Below are positions 44,806 to 56,910 of a DNA stretch of 64,000 nt, in pieces. Origin of the DNA: Morella rubra (Eukaryota; Streptophyta; Magnoliopsida; Fagales; Myricaceae). Both the position numbers and the translations under genes were made by a program. The notes under the pieces were generated by a model, which saw only the letters and a program-made list of their open reading frames with translations, was not told the DNA's origin and made no database searches. The stretch spans positions 26,331,613 through 26,395,612 of the forward strand of contig CM025855.1 of assembly GCA_003952965.2 (NCBI GenBank), written 5' to 3'. How positions within the stretch are numbered: the stretch's first letter is position 1; every line of letters begins with the position of its first letter.

Positions 44806-45732
44806 CCCCCCAGTCTTCACAAAACCAGATCGGGTCCATATCCACTATCGCAGACAAAAATGAAGCTCTATTCTTTGGTTGTCTTCTTGGCTCTCTTGCT
44901 GGGAGCCTCAGCAGAACAATGTGGAAAACAAGTCGGTGGTGCTGTGTGTCCAAATGGGCTATGTTGTAGCAAATTTGGGTGGTGTGGCAGCACAACGGAG
45001 TATTGTGGGGGTAACTGCCAGAGCCAATGTGGCGGAGGCGATGTTGGCAGCATCATTAGCTCGTCTCTTTTTGACCAAATGCTCAAATATCGGAACGATG
45101 GGCAATGTGAAAGCAACGGATTTTACGCTTACAATGCTTTCCTCGCTGCTGCAAGCTCTTTTGGCGGCTTTGGCACCACTGGGAATGATACTATACGTAA
45201 AAAGGAGATTGCAGCTTTCTTGGCTCAAACCTCCCATGAGACCACAGGTGAGTTAGCTTCAGTATATACAGAAGTTTCTTAAGGTGAACTTATGATGAAA
45301 ATCACCGACAATCAGTATGCAGTTTATTTTGTTGGGTTGGATAAATTTAACAGCAACAGACGATATTATTTTGTGTAGGAGGGTGGGCAAGTGCACCAGA
45401 TGGCCCATATGCGTGGGGGTACTGCTTTATCACGGAAAACAACAAGGCAGACTATTGTACGTCCAGCACCGAATGGCCATGTGCTCGTGGAAAACAGTAC
45501 TATGGACGGGGACCCATTCAACTCACTTAGTAAGTCTCTAGACAACAGTACCTGTGGTGTCGAAATTAAGAGGCAGTGCCGCAGTATATTGAATAATTTG
45601 ATTTTGCATTGCTTTTGTTCGGATAATAAGTGTTAGAACAAAGACTTGGAAGTTATACGCTAACTTCGATTGTTTCGTGTACTTTGCCAGCAACTACAAC
45701 TACGGGCCAGCAGGTAAAGCCATTGGAGCTGA

Positions 45733-46671
45733 GGGAAAATATTCGGTCCAAAGAAGTTAAGTTCAAAGGTGTGCAAAGGAAGGGCTGTTATTTAAAAAGT
45801 TACATCTGATGGTCTCAGAATCCCCCACGTCATTTAATGCGTTTGAAGACCAAAACCACGGCTCGGCTCCGCTTAGTTGAAGCCAAGCTAATTTTTATCA
45901 CTTTTTATGGCCCTTCTTCCCCAACGCGACTCATCTTTCCCCAACACGACCTCTCCTGCATTTGTTCTTTTCTTCTCATTTCTCTAAATTTAACTCTACA
46001 ATCACAGTACAGAAAAGAAGAAGACAGCAGGCGAGAGAAAGAGAGAGTAAAACTGTGGAACCCAAACCCAGTCAAGAACGCGCGAGAGAAAAACCACGTC
46101 GCTTGACATCGCCGCTATTTCCCTCTACTTTATTCAGCCCATCCTCCAATGTTCAACAAGGATATTGGTGCGGCGGTGCCTTTAGGGAGTTGAAAATATA
46201 GGTCTTCTGAAACTTTTGCTGTCACTCTCTTGTTGTTGGTGCCTTCAGGGAGTTGAAACACTTCGTGGTTGTCTTTGGTTGTCAAACCACCAGCTGCAAC
46301 CTGCCCTGCCACTTGTCCAACCACATCGGCACAACCACCTCAGCTGCACCTGGAGCTCGACAACAATTCTGAAATTTTGTTGTTGGAATATCTTTGATTG
46401 TAATTAGAATAATCTGTACTTAGGATTCTTCAATGTATCTTCAATTCTGTTTCTGTAACACCTTTGCAGCACTGCACTGCACTGCATGTCGAGAGAAAGG
46501 AGGAAAAAAGTGATGGCAAAGGGCTTAGTTGAGCCAAGCCGAGCCTCTGTCTTTGCCACATATTTCATTAAATGAGCTGTCCAAATCTTATCCCTTGGAT
46601 TTAAAAATTTGAATCTTAACCGTTACTTTGCACATCTTTGAACTTTACTTCTTTGGACCGAATCTTTTCCC
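45733..46671. mobile_element. MULE-type element in chitinase-3 exon 3
   Basis: 939 bp with TIRs of about 50 bp. The left end GGGAAAATATTCGGTCCAAA is matched by the complement of the right end (GGGAAAAGATTCGGTCCAAA). The 10-bp target duplication TTGGAGCTGA lies at 45723-45732 and 46672-46681. No transposase. The interior (about 45840-46400) is richer in GC, with short ORFs of no recognisable family, and may be captured host sequence. Confidence 0.88.
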
Positions 46672-46999
46672 TTGGAGCTGATCTCCTAGCGAATCCCGAC
46701 TTGGTGGCCAGAGATGTGACCATATCGTTCAAGACAGCAATATGGTTTTGGATGACCCCGCAAGGAAACAAGCCATCCAGCCACGATTTCATCACTGGTA
46801 TATGGACACCGTCCGCTGCGGACACTGCAGCTGGTCTTGTCCCCGGCTACGGTGGCATCACCAACATAATCAACGGCGAGCTGGAATGTGGGCATGGTCC
46901 TAATGATAGAGTGGCTGATAGAATCGGATTCTATAAGAGGTACTGCGACTTACTGGGAGTAAGCTACGGGGACAACTTGGATTGCAACAATCAGAAGTC

Positions 47000-47159
47000 A
47001 GCTTTCATGAATTGTAAAATTAATATCGTGACTTTCTCATTAACCAATGAATAGTTTATATACAACGAAATGAAGAATAACTGGCTAACTATCATAACTA
47101 ACATTGCCTAACAAGTAACAGCTTTAACAACTTGTAGTTATATCTAAATATCTCTAATA
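47000..47159 (-). repeat. 3' LTR of the outer Copia
   Basis: Runs from AGCTTTCATGAATTG to TATCTCTAATA, directly after the target duplication AAGTC. Similar to 55174-55320, with a few differences. Confidence 0.88.
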
Positions 47160-47190
47160 GCCCCCTCAAGCTGGACTATGTATATTTAAG

Positions 47191-47509
47191 TGTTGGAGAA
47201 AAGATAAGGAATTCTATTCTAGAGAGAAGAGTGAAGAGATACTATTTCTAAAATTTTCTTTCACTGTATTGCTTCTCAATGGCTTGCATTGTGTCAATGC
47301 GTACATGGATACTAATAGGCTTATGAATACACCTAGCATTAACTCTAAATACATGAACTACCGAAGTACATGAACACCCAAGTACATGAATATCCCAAGT
47401 ACGTGAATACCCAAATACATGTATTACTACTTTCAAGATGAACCTACACTAGTTCATAAATCTCCCAAAAGACACAACACTTCATTGAATTAAAGTTTAT
47501 TATTCAACA
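47191..47509 (-). repeat. 3' LTR of the nested Copia
   Basis: 319 bp from TGTTGGAGAAAAGATAAGG to TTTATTATTCAACA. It contains repeated CCAAGTACATGAA blocks, slightly expanded relative to the partner LTR. Confidence 0.92.
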
Positions 47510-50500
47510 CCCCCCCCCCCCCCTTTAAACTTTATTCTTGGTAACTCCAAGCAACATCCGAAACTTGCTAAAAGTATCATATTTGAGAGGCTTCGTAAAA
47601 ATATCTGCAACTTGATCATGGGTCTTCACAAATTTGACTTCCACTTCATTCTTGATAATGCATTCTTGAAGAAAGTGAAATCTTGTATCTATATGCTTGC
47701 TTCTATCATGAAAGACTGGGTTTTTCGCCAATACAATTGCCGACTTGTTGTCAACAAAAATCTTCATCGCTTTCTTTTCTGCCATGTGTAGTTCCTTTAA
47801 TGACCTTCTCAACCAAATTGCATGACTAACACAAGATGTTGTGGCAACATATTCAGCTTCACATGTGGAGAGTGTCACAATTGGTTGCTTCTTGGAACTC
47901 CAAGTAAATGTCGTACCTCCCAAATAAAATACAAACCCGGTAGTGCTCTTCCGATCATCCAAGTCTCTGGCCCAATCACTATCACTATACCCTACAAGCT
48001 TAAATTCATTAGAAGATGAATAAAGAAGGCCGAAATCAATAGTACCTTTGACATAACGAAGAATCCTCTTCGCGCTTTGAAATGCATTGTGCTTGGTGAC
48101 TCCATATATCGGCTATCAAGCCAACCTCCAAAAAGTATATCCAGTATTGTACAAGTCAAGTATCTCAAACTTCCAACAAGACTCTTGAACATTGTGGGGT
48201 CTACCTTTTCTCCTTCTTCATACTTGGACAATTTTACTCCACATTCAATTGGAGTGCTCATGCATTGACAATCTTCCATCTTGAACTTCTTGAGAATTTC
48301 CCTTGCAAAACCTTCTTGAGAGATAAAAATTCCATCCTCCATTTGCTTGATCTCAATGCCAAGATAATAAGACATGAGACCAATATCGGTCATTTCAAAC
48401 TCTCTAGTCATGGCTTTCTTAAATTCTTTAAACATGCTTGAATTATTACCGGTGAAAATTAAATCATCAACATATATGCATACAAGCAAAATATCTCCAT
48501 TTTCACGCTCCTTAGCATAGAGAGCATATTCATGTGGGCACTTGACGAATCCATTCTCCTGAAAATATTTGTCAATCCGACTATTCCATGCCCTCGGCAC
48601 TTGTTTCAAGCCATATAAAGCTTTCTTTAACTTCAGCACTTATCTTCATGCCCTTTGATCACATAACCCATAGGTTGCTCAACATAGACCTCTTCCTCCA
48701 GAAGTCCATTCAAGAAAGCCGATTTGACATCCATTTGATAAATTTTTCATTTGTTTTGTGCGGCAATGGAAACAATCATTCTAATTGTCTCCAATCGAGC
48801 AACCGGGGCAAACACTTCTCCATAGTCAATCCCCGGACGTTGGTTATAACCTTTTGCCACCAATCTTGCCTTGAACCTTTCTACTTCTCCCTTGGCATTC
48901 TTCTTCACTTTGAAAACCCACTTCACACCAATGGGCTTTTGTCCCTCCGGTAAAGTTGCCAACTCCCAAGTGTCATTCTTCATTATGGATTTGATCTCTT
49001 CGTCCATGGCAATTTTCCATCTTTTGTCTTGCACCGCTTCTTCAAAACCTATTGGTTCACAATCGGTAAAGTGACAAAAAAGAGTTAGATCATCACTTAA
49101 ATTCTCTGTTACCTCATAAAGGTCTCGAAGACTTCTCATTCGGGATGGCCTTTCACTTGAACTTCCTTTATGAGAAGATGATGAAGGAGTACTAGGAATT
49201 GTTGGTGATCGAGGAGGTGTTGTGAGCTCTTGTTCATCATTTCCTGGATCTTCATCTTCAAGGAATGGAAGGAAATCATATCTTTCCTTTTCTTGATCAC
49301 TCTAATCCCACGAACCTTCTTCATTGAATTCCACATCTCTACTAATGATCGTCTTCCCGGCACTTGGATTATAAGGTTGTAGCCTTTGGATCTTTGATCA
49401 TAGCCGATGAAGATGTGCTTCTTACTTTTATCATCAAGCTTGGATCTTTCTTGATCAGGCACGTGAACATAGCCAATGCTCCCAAAAACTCTCAAATAGG
49501 AAATGCTTGGCTTTCTTCTGCTCCATGCTTCTTGAGGAGTTGAGTTCAATAGGCTTCTTGTATGACACCGGTTTGATAGATAAACAGCACAATCAACTGC
49601 TTCTGCCCAAAACTCTTTAGGCATCAACTTCGTCTTCAACATGCTTCGTGCCATATTGAGAATTGTTCTGTTCTTCCTTTCAACCACCCCGTTTTGTTGA
49701 GGTGAATCTAGGAACCGTAAAAAATCGACGAATCCCATGTGCTTCACAAAACTCATTAAATTCATTAGATGTAAACTCACCCCTCTATCTGATCTCAAAG
49801 CCTTTATTTCATAACCGCTTTGTTTTTCAACAAGTGCTTAAATCTTTTAAAAGCACCAAACACTTCAGATTTTTCTTTCAAAAAATATACCCAAGTTTTT
49901 ATACTAAAATCATCAATAAAGAGAAGAAAGTACCGATTTTTACCAAATGAAGAAGGCTTGATCGGTCCACAAACATCGGCATGAACAAGTTGAAGCGATG
50001 AACTTGCTCTTGTAGTTGCTTCTTTTGGAAAGCTATTTCGAAATTGTTTTTCCAACAAGACACCCTTCACAAAGTTGATCTGATTGATCAATAGGTGGAA
50101 AGCCTTTTACCATCTCCTTTTGAGCCAACAACTTCAATCCTCCAAAATTTACATGCCCAAGCCTCAAATGCCAAAGCCAAGAAGGATCTTTCACACAAGC
50201 TTTCAGACACTTGGCTACATCAGTTTGAATATCAAGCAAAAACATCCTATTGCTTGTCATGGGCACTTTCATAATCAAATTCTTCTTCCCATCTCTTAGA
50301 AAAAGACTACGATTTTTCATTTCAATCTCATAGTCCTTCTCCAAGAGTTACCCCAAACTCAAAATGCTGCTTTTCATACTTGGAACACAATAAACATTAG
50401 ACATAAATTGATGGCTCCCATTTTTCAAATGGATTAGAATCGTACCTTTCCCTTTGATGGGAATTTCGGCAAATCTTTGAAAGTGACATTCCCGCTCACT

Positions 50501-51618
50501 GATTCATCAAGCTCCACGAACTTGTTTTTATCTTCACACATATGATTGCTTGCTGCATTATCCAGATACCACAAATTTTTCTTGCCAGTATCTTCTCCTT
50601 TGTAGGCTAGCAACAACGTGGGCTCCATTTCCTCATTCTCAACTTGATTAGCCTTCTCTTCAACATTGCTAGGAGAATTCCAACACTCCGAAGAATAATG
50701 GCCATACTTTTGACAATTGAAACATCAAATTTTGGACTTGTCATATTGCCTTCCATTTTGCCTTGAGTAATTTCCTCTACCATGGTCTCTTGAGGATTGA
50801 CCTCTTTCTTCATAGTTGGCATTTTGATTATTTTGTCCACCTCGGCCTCTTCCTCTTCCTCTTCTTCCTCTACCTTGGCCACGTCCACGTCCTCTTCCTC
50901 GTTGACTTTTATCACGCTCCTCTTCCTTTACAGAGAGCTTTGTGGCTAGAACCTGCTCAACAGGTTCTTCCTTCTTCTTAAGTCTTTCTTCATGGGATTG
51001 GAGAGAGCCCATGAGTTGATCAACTGCCATGGTCTCCAAATCTTTTGACTCTTCAATAGCCACCACAATATAATCGAACTTCGAATGTAACGAGCGAAGA
51101 ATCTTCTCAATCACCCGGATGTCCTCCATTTTTTCTCCATACCTCCTCATTTGATTCACAATGGCCAACACCCTCGAAAAATAATCTGCAATCGCTTCAG
51201 ATTCTTGTATACTTAGGACTTCGAACTCTCCTCGTAGCGTCTAAAGGCGCACTTTCTTCACTCTATCAACTCCTTGATAGGAGTTCTGAAGAATCTCCCA
51301 TGCTTGCTTGGCAGTAGTGGCATTAGCCACTTTCTCAAACATGGCTTCATCCAAACATTGATGGATGAGTGTGAGAGCTTGCTGGTCCTTCTTCCGCATC
51401 CTTTGCAAATTATCCCTTTGATTGGGACTCAACGAAGCTTCATCTCTCGGCTCATCGTAGCCTTTCTCTACAATCTCCCATGCATCTTGGGATCCAAGCA
51501 AAGCCTTCATACGAATGCACCAATTTTCATAGTTTTCCTTCGTCAAATGCGGAAATTGAAACGGAAACGTCGAGTTGGTCATCTTTTGGATCAAGAAACT
51601 GTAGCTCTGATACCACTT

Positions 51619-51913
51619 TGTTGGAGAAAAGATAAGGAATTCTATTCTAGAGGGAAAAGTGAAGAGATACTATTTCTGAAATTTTCTTTCATTGTATTGC
51701 TTCTCAATGGCTTGTTTGTGTCAATGCATACATGGGTATTTATAGGCTTATGAATACACTTAGCATTAACTCTAAATACATGAACTACCCAAGTACATGA
51801 ACACCCAAGTACATGAATATTACTACCCAAATTATTATTAGATGAACCTACACTAGTTCATGAATCTCCCAAAAGACACAACACTTTATTGAATTAAAGT
51901 TTATTATTCAACA
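51619..51913 (-). repeat. 5' LTR of the nested Copia
   Basis: 295 bp from TGTTGGAGAAAAGATAAGG to TTTATTATTCAACA, with the primer site just before it on the plus-strand map. Confidence 0.92.
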
Positions 51914-54900
51914 TTAAGAGTCCAAGCTTGGTTACAAGAGTCTTAAATTTATCAAAAGACAGGGGTTTAGTTAGAAGATCAGCCAGTTGATGTTCTGTTG
52001 TGACATGTAGTGTCTTGATAAGATGCTGCTATACCATGTCCCGGACCAAATGACAATCTATGTCAATATGTTTGGTTCGTTCATGGGAGACAGGGTTTGC
52101 TGCAATGTGAATAGCAGCTTTGCTGTCACAAAATAAAAGAGTCAGTTGATGATGATCAATGAGGAAGTCTCTGAGTAAAGCAATGAGCCACTTCAACTCG
52201 CAACAGGTGACTGCCATAGACCGATACTCGGCTTTAGCTGAGGAGCGGCTGATGGTCACTTGCTTCTTGAATTTTCATGAAATAAGGGAACCTCCAAGGA
52301 AAATGGTGAAACTAGAGACTGATCATCTAGTATCTGGGCAAGTTGCCCAATCTGAATCACATAAGGCTTTAAGCTGGAAAGAAGATGAGCTGGAAAGAAA
52401 TATGCCTTGGCTAGGACTGGTCTTGAGATACTTGAGAACTCTCATGGCAGCATCATGATGAGGCTGTCTCGGGTGTGATAGAAACTGACTAAAAATATTG
52501 ACCGCAAAACACACATCAGACCGAGTAATTGTAAGGTACAATAGGCGACCCACTAATCTTCTGTAAGAACTGGGATCATCTAATAAAATACCATCTGAAA
52601 CATTAAGCCTGGAGTTACTGTCCATCGGTGTGTTGGCTGGCTTAGAAGCTAACAAACTAGAGTCAGCAAGAAGTTCAAGAGTATATTTCCTTTGGCAAAA
52701 TGAAATTCCAGCAGCAGACCTAGCAACTTCAAGTCTAAGGAAAAACTTGAGTTGTCCTAAATCCTTAAGCTTGAACTGTGAATCTAACCAAGTTTTTAAG
52801 GCAACAACTGAATCATGAGAATTACTAGCAATTACAATATCATCTACATATACTAACAAAGCAACAAAGGCAGATTTAGTCGACTTGGTAAAGAGGGAAT
52901 AATCTGAGTTAGACTGCTGAAATCCATAAGAAATTAGTGTAGTAGAAAGCTTGTTGAACCGCTGCTTGCTAGCTTGTTTCTACCCATAAAGGGATTTTGT
53001 CAACTTGCATACCCGAGAGTCACCTGCATGTGAGAATCCTGGAGGAAGCTTCATAAAAACTTCTTCATCTAACTCCCCATGTAAAAAAGCATTGTTTACA
53101 TCGAGTTGATGTAAACTCCAGTTGTTAATTGCTGCCAAGGCCAATAAGCAACGAACAATTGTTAACTTTGCAACCGGGGAGAAAGTATCGAAATAGTCAA
53201 TTCTCTCTTGCTGAGTATACCCTTTTGCAACAAGATGTGCCTTGTGCCTTTCAAGAGTACCATCAGCACGAAATTTACACTTGTAGACCCATTTACATCC
53301 AATGGTAGTCTTGGTAGGAGGTAAATCAGTCAATGTCCAGGTATTGTTAATTTCAAGAGCTGTGATTTCAGCTCTCATAGCCTCCCTCCATTCAAGTAAT
53401 TTTACTGCCTCATGAAAGAATCTAGGTTCTATATGACCAGAAACAGCAAATGTAAAAGCATGATGGAGAGGAGATAATTTGGAATAAGAAATAGACGAAG
53501 AGAGAGGGTATAAGGGTGAAGAAAAATTAGGACCTATATCCGAGACCTGATCTGAGTTGCTGGAAGTATTTTGAGCTAGTTGACAGTGATATTCCTGCAG
53601 ATAAGCAGACTTTCATTTGATTCTAGACGACCTGCAAGGAACCAATGATAATGCAGAAATATCTGGCATAGCAGTGGTAGGAACTGCAGGAACAAAAAAA
53701 GTAGCAGAAATGTCTTCATGTGAAGAAAGATTTGAAATAGGTGAAGACTGTTCTGTAGAAACAAGGGAAGAATTATTGAAAGAGACAGAAGAATCATTCG
53801 TATTTGGAGGAACTTGTGAAGGGTGATTTGTAGTGTAAAAGATGTGGAGAATCATTCAAAATGGGATCAGGAAATTGAGGAAAAATAAGGTGCTGAAATG
53901 AAGCAGGAGAAGTTGAAGTTGGTAAACCAGAAGTAGAATTATGAAAGGGAAAATTTTCTTCATGAAAAACGACATGTCTAGAGATAATAACATGTCGAGT
54001 AGCAGGATCAGAAAGTTTAAAACCTTTGAATCCTGGAGGGTATCCAAGAAAAATACAAGGTATGGCTCTTGGCTGGAATTTGTTTGGAGTATGAGGATGA
54101 GTAGAAGCATATGCTAGGCAGCCAAAGATTATAAACAAGTCATAATTGGGTTGTTGTTTAAAGAGAATTTCAAAAGGGGAATGATTTTGAAGGATAGGTG
54201 TAGGAAGTCTATTGATGGTGTGCACGGCAGTGACAATACAATCACTCCAGAAATGAATAGGTACATGAGCTTGAAACCTTAAGGACCTAGCTACATTTAG
54301 GATATGTTGGTGTTTTCTTTCAACGATTGAATTTTGTTGAGGTGTATAGACACAGCTCCTTTGATGTAGGATGCCTTTGAGGTTAAATAAATTACACATA
54401 TTAAACTCTAAACCCTGATCAGAACGAAGTGTCTTGACTGAAGTATTGAATTGATTTCCAACCATGTGACAAAAATTTTGAATATGTTGTCTGGTTTCAT
54501 AAAAATTTTGAAGTATTGAACGGAGGCACTGTCCTGAGTAAGTGTAGCAAAGTTTTTCCTTGTATGAAAGACTAATGGACCATTTGATTGCGTGAATCTT
54601 CACGTAAGTCCCTCAAATGTGTTAGCAGAGTCATGACATCACGAAAGTTGCAATATCTTGATATAGAATTGAATAACAGATAACATCATGTTACACCGAG
54701 ACCAGAGTAGTAAGAATCATGAGTCGATCTGTTCAAGATTGAACCATCACAAACCTGCATAGTCATGAACGATTCCAGCTGGAATAATTATGAGTAAGGA
54801 GAGGTTGTGATACTAAAATCGCACGAGGATTCTCGGCATGATGCATGTATAAGGGATTAGAAGATGTTTCATTCATAGAATCAGAGAAGGAATTTCGATA

Positions 54901-55173
54901 AGCAGGATTTGGTTGATCCTGAAACAGAGGAGGATAGAATAAAGGAGGAGGTTGAAACGGAGGAGGAGGTTGAACCGAAGGTTGAATTGGAGGAGAAGAT
55001 TGAATCAAAGGAAAAGATTGAATTGGAGGTTGAACTGGAGATTGAATTGGAGGTTGAATTGAAGGAGAAGGAAGCTGATCATCATGTTCTTCCGATGAAG
55101 GCATGATTTGCACTTAGTTTATGAACAGAGAAAAATAGTTATGCGGAAGCTTTGGAAAAGTGCTCTGATACCA

Positions 55174-55320
55174 TTTCATGAATTGTGAAATTAATATCGT
55201 GACTTTCTGATTAACCAATGAATAGTTTATATACAACGAAATGAAGAATAACTGACTAACTATCATAACTAACAAGTAACAGCTTTAACAGCTTGTAGTT
55301 ATATCTAACTATCTCTAATA
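55174..55320 (-). repeat. 5' LTR of the outer Copia
   Basis: Runs from TTTCATGAATTGTG beside the primer site to TATCTCTAATA, followed by AAGTC and the last codons of chitinase 3. Confidence 0.9.
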
Positions 55321-55346
55321 AAGTCTTTTGCCTAAACTGCTAATGG

Positions 55347-55725
55347 TCCATGGATTAACTCTATAAACTAAATAAATCATGTTTAGCTACGTACAATAAG
55401 GAGGCTATACGTAATTGGAGATTTTCTTGTCCAATAAGAACTTTCTGATCACATATATCATAAATAAATTATAGCAGCTTGGCCAAACTACGACTAAATT
55501 ATATATTGATCTTCAGTTCATAATGTGTATTTCTTCATTTGACAGGCCAAAAACAACTTTATGCAAGTAAATATGAGAATTACAGGCCAAAAACCAACTT
55601 TGATAAGTCCATGGATTACCTCTACAAACTAAATAAAATCATGTTTAGCAACGTACAATAAGGAGAGCTATATGTAATTGGAGATTTTATTGTCAAATAG
55701 GAACTTTCTGATTACAGATCATAAA
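55347..55725. repeat. Duplicated chitinase 3' flank
   Basis: Two copies about 265 bp apart, at about 55347-55450 and 55611-55725, of a block from CCATGGATTA through TTTAGC-ACGTACAATAAGG to ATCATAAATAAATTAT. The pair recurs at 58965-59350. Chitinase 1 has the block once (18660-18800). Confidence 0.8.
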
Positions 55726-55737
55726 TAAATTATTGCC

Positions 55738-56555
55738 GCCCTTCACGACGTTTTATTATTGCTAATTGCGTATCCAACTTTGACGAATATTGCAATCTGG
55801 GTTCCCATGGTTCAATGGTAGCTGCCCCAAGCGCCTCTGTCATATCATATCCATGGCTGACATTAAATCCTAGTTCCGTAACCTTCATGGGGACCTGGGG
55901 TGCTGGTAGTGCACCAGTAATAAAAATGTCCACCATGGATGGTATTGGTACTGCCCTCTGTTCATCTGCTGGTGCGTCTGCGATTATGTTCAAAATGTTA
56001 GGTGCACCACACAAGTGAGTTACTTTGTGAATACCAATTGCGTTAAATATGAGTTTCGCTGAGATATCACTTCCAAGGAAGACATTGGTGCCACCAAGAG
56101 CAGCCACTGCCCATGTAAAACACCACCTATTGCAGCGAAACATGTCAACAGTCCACAGAAACACTGACATTTGTCTCATGTCGCTGCGAAAAATTGCTGC
56201 CAGTGGATTGAGATGGGCGGCACTATGGCTAGATATTGCTCCTTTAGGAATCCCAGTTGAGCCAGAAGTATCATTGACAGATACAGGATCACATTCATTT
56301 TCCGGTCTTATGGTCTCAAAATCCTTGCAAGATTGGTGAATTGGGTTTTTTTTTTTTTATCCATTCTCTGCTATTAGAAAATGTATGCCTCGAGAACAAC
56401 ATCAACAAGGTCACAGTGTATGAAAATGACTTTGGCCTCGAGCTGTTCTAGTAACAATGCCAACATGCTTGCGTCCAACTTGGTGTTAAGTGCAGAAAGA
56501 ACTACCCCAAATGCAGTTCATAGAGTGCTGGAACGTTTGATGCAAAAGCCGCAAC
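55738..56555 (-). pseudogene. Truncated AAE pseudogene, copy 3
   Basis: Exon-2 fragment matching the intact AAE from about residue 67 to the IIKRREG segment (about 369), where it joins chitinase 3' flank. YDMTE replaces YGMTE. A deletion removes part of the region before the phosphate loop (56320-56380), and no exon 1 follows: sequence passes into scrambled retroelement pieces. Roughly the last 190 residues, including YHTGD and the catalytic lysine, are absent. Confidence 0.88.
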
Positions 56556-56910
56556 CTACTGAAAAATCACAGAAACATGTCAGGCAGCCAATTTATAAAC
56601 AAGTCATGGATGGGTTGTTGTTTAAAGAGAATAATTCAAAAGGGGAATGATTTTGATAGGATAGGCAGAGAAGTCTACTTGATGGTGACGGCAGGTGCAC
56701 AATACAATCACTCCAGATTGAATAGGTACATGAGCTTGAGCAACCTTAAGGATGAGCTACAGATAGGCATATAAGTTGGTGTTTCTTTCAACGATTGAAT
56801 TTTGTTGCAACAAGATGTGCCTTGTGCCTTTCAAGAGTACCATCAGCACAATTTGCACTTGTGAACCCATTTGCAACCAATGAAAGTTTTGTCCTATCAA
56901 AATCCAGGAA
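56556..56910. other. Scrambled junction between duplication copies
   Basis: Successive pieces resemble noisy versions of 57680-57890 (integrase) and then 53215-53340 (reverse transcriptase) of the same Copia, each with many single-base indels, before clean homology resumes at 56911. Not a gene. Confidence 0.7.

Larger units (their letters stand above)
47191..51913 (-). mobile_element. Nested Copia LTR retrotransposon (TNT1-94-like pol), broken
   Basis: LTRs of about 300 bp at 47191-47509 and 51619-51913. The target duplication TTAAG lies at 47186-47190 and 51914-51918. The primer site complement GCTCTGATACCA starts near 51604, and a C-run polypurine complement follows 47509. Gag (UBN2 type) lies in 51594-50725, protease in about 50630-50430, integrase in about 50344-49400, reverse transcriptase in 49139-48000 (YVDDLIFTGNN) and RNase H in 47962-47525 (TKPLKYDTF). 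The LTRs differ by about 5 percent plus indels, so it is of moderate age. It is broken with a handful of breaks, and inserted near the 3' end of the outer Copia. Confidence 0.93.
47000..55320 (-). mobile_element. Copia LTR retrotransposon in chitinase 3, itself interrupted by another Copia
   Basis: LTRs at 47000-47159 and 55174-55320. The target duplication AAGTC lies at 46995-46999 and 55321-55325. The primer site (complement TGGTATCAGAGC) is at 55162-55173, and the polypurine tract (complement of GCCCCCTCAAG) is beside 47160. Gag with a Pro/Gln-rich leader lies in about 55113-54600, integrase in about 54600-53800, reverse transcriptase in about 53378-52323 and RNase H in 52259-52029. The short LTRs (about 150 bp) and gag suggest an Ale/RE1-like lineage (inference). 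It is broken, with several breaks. A second, partial copy of its 5' half lies at 56911-58923. Confidence 0.9.
44860..55335 (+). pseudogene. Class I chitinase (hevein + GH19), copy 3, split by two transposons
   Basis: Coding segments: 44860-45247, 45379-45529, 45691-45732, 46682-46999 and 55326-55335, with GT/AG introns at 45248-45378 and 45530-45690. Exon 3 is interrupted by a MULE-type element (45733-46671) and then by a Copia element (47000-55320), each with its target duplication. Host codons total 302 plus stop and stay in one open frame. Features in order: signal peptide [18 protein letters not shown], eight-cysteine hevein domain, a very short hinge (CGGGDVGS), GH19 domain with catalytic [32 protein letters not shown], and [14 protein letters not shown]. 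It ends NQKSFA, so there is little vacuolar extension. It was probably a functional endochitinase until recently. A transcript could still give a hevein plus partial GH19 product ending inside the first insertion. Confidence 0.92.
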
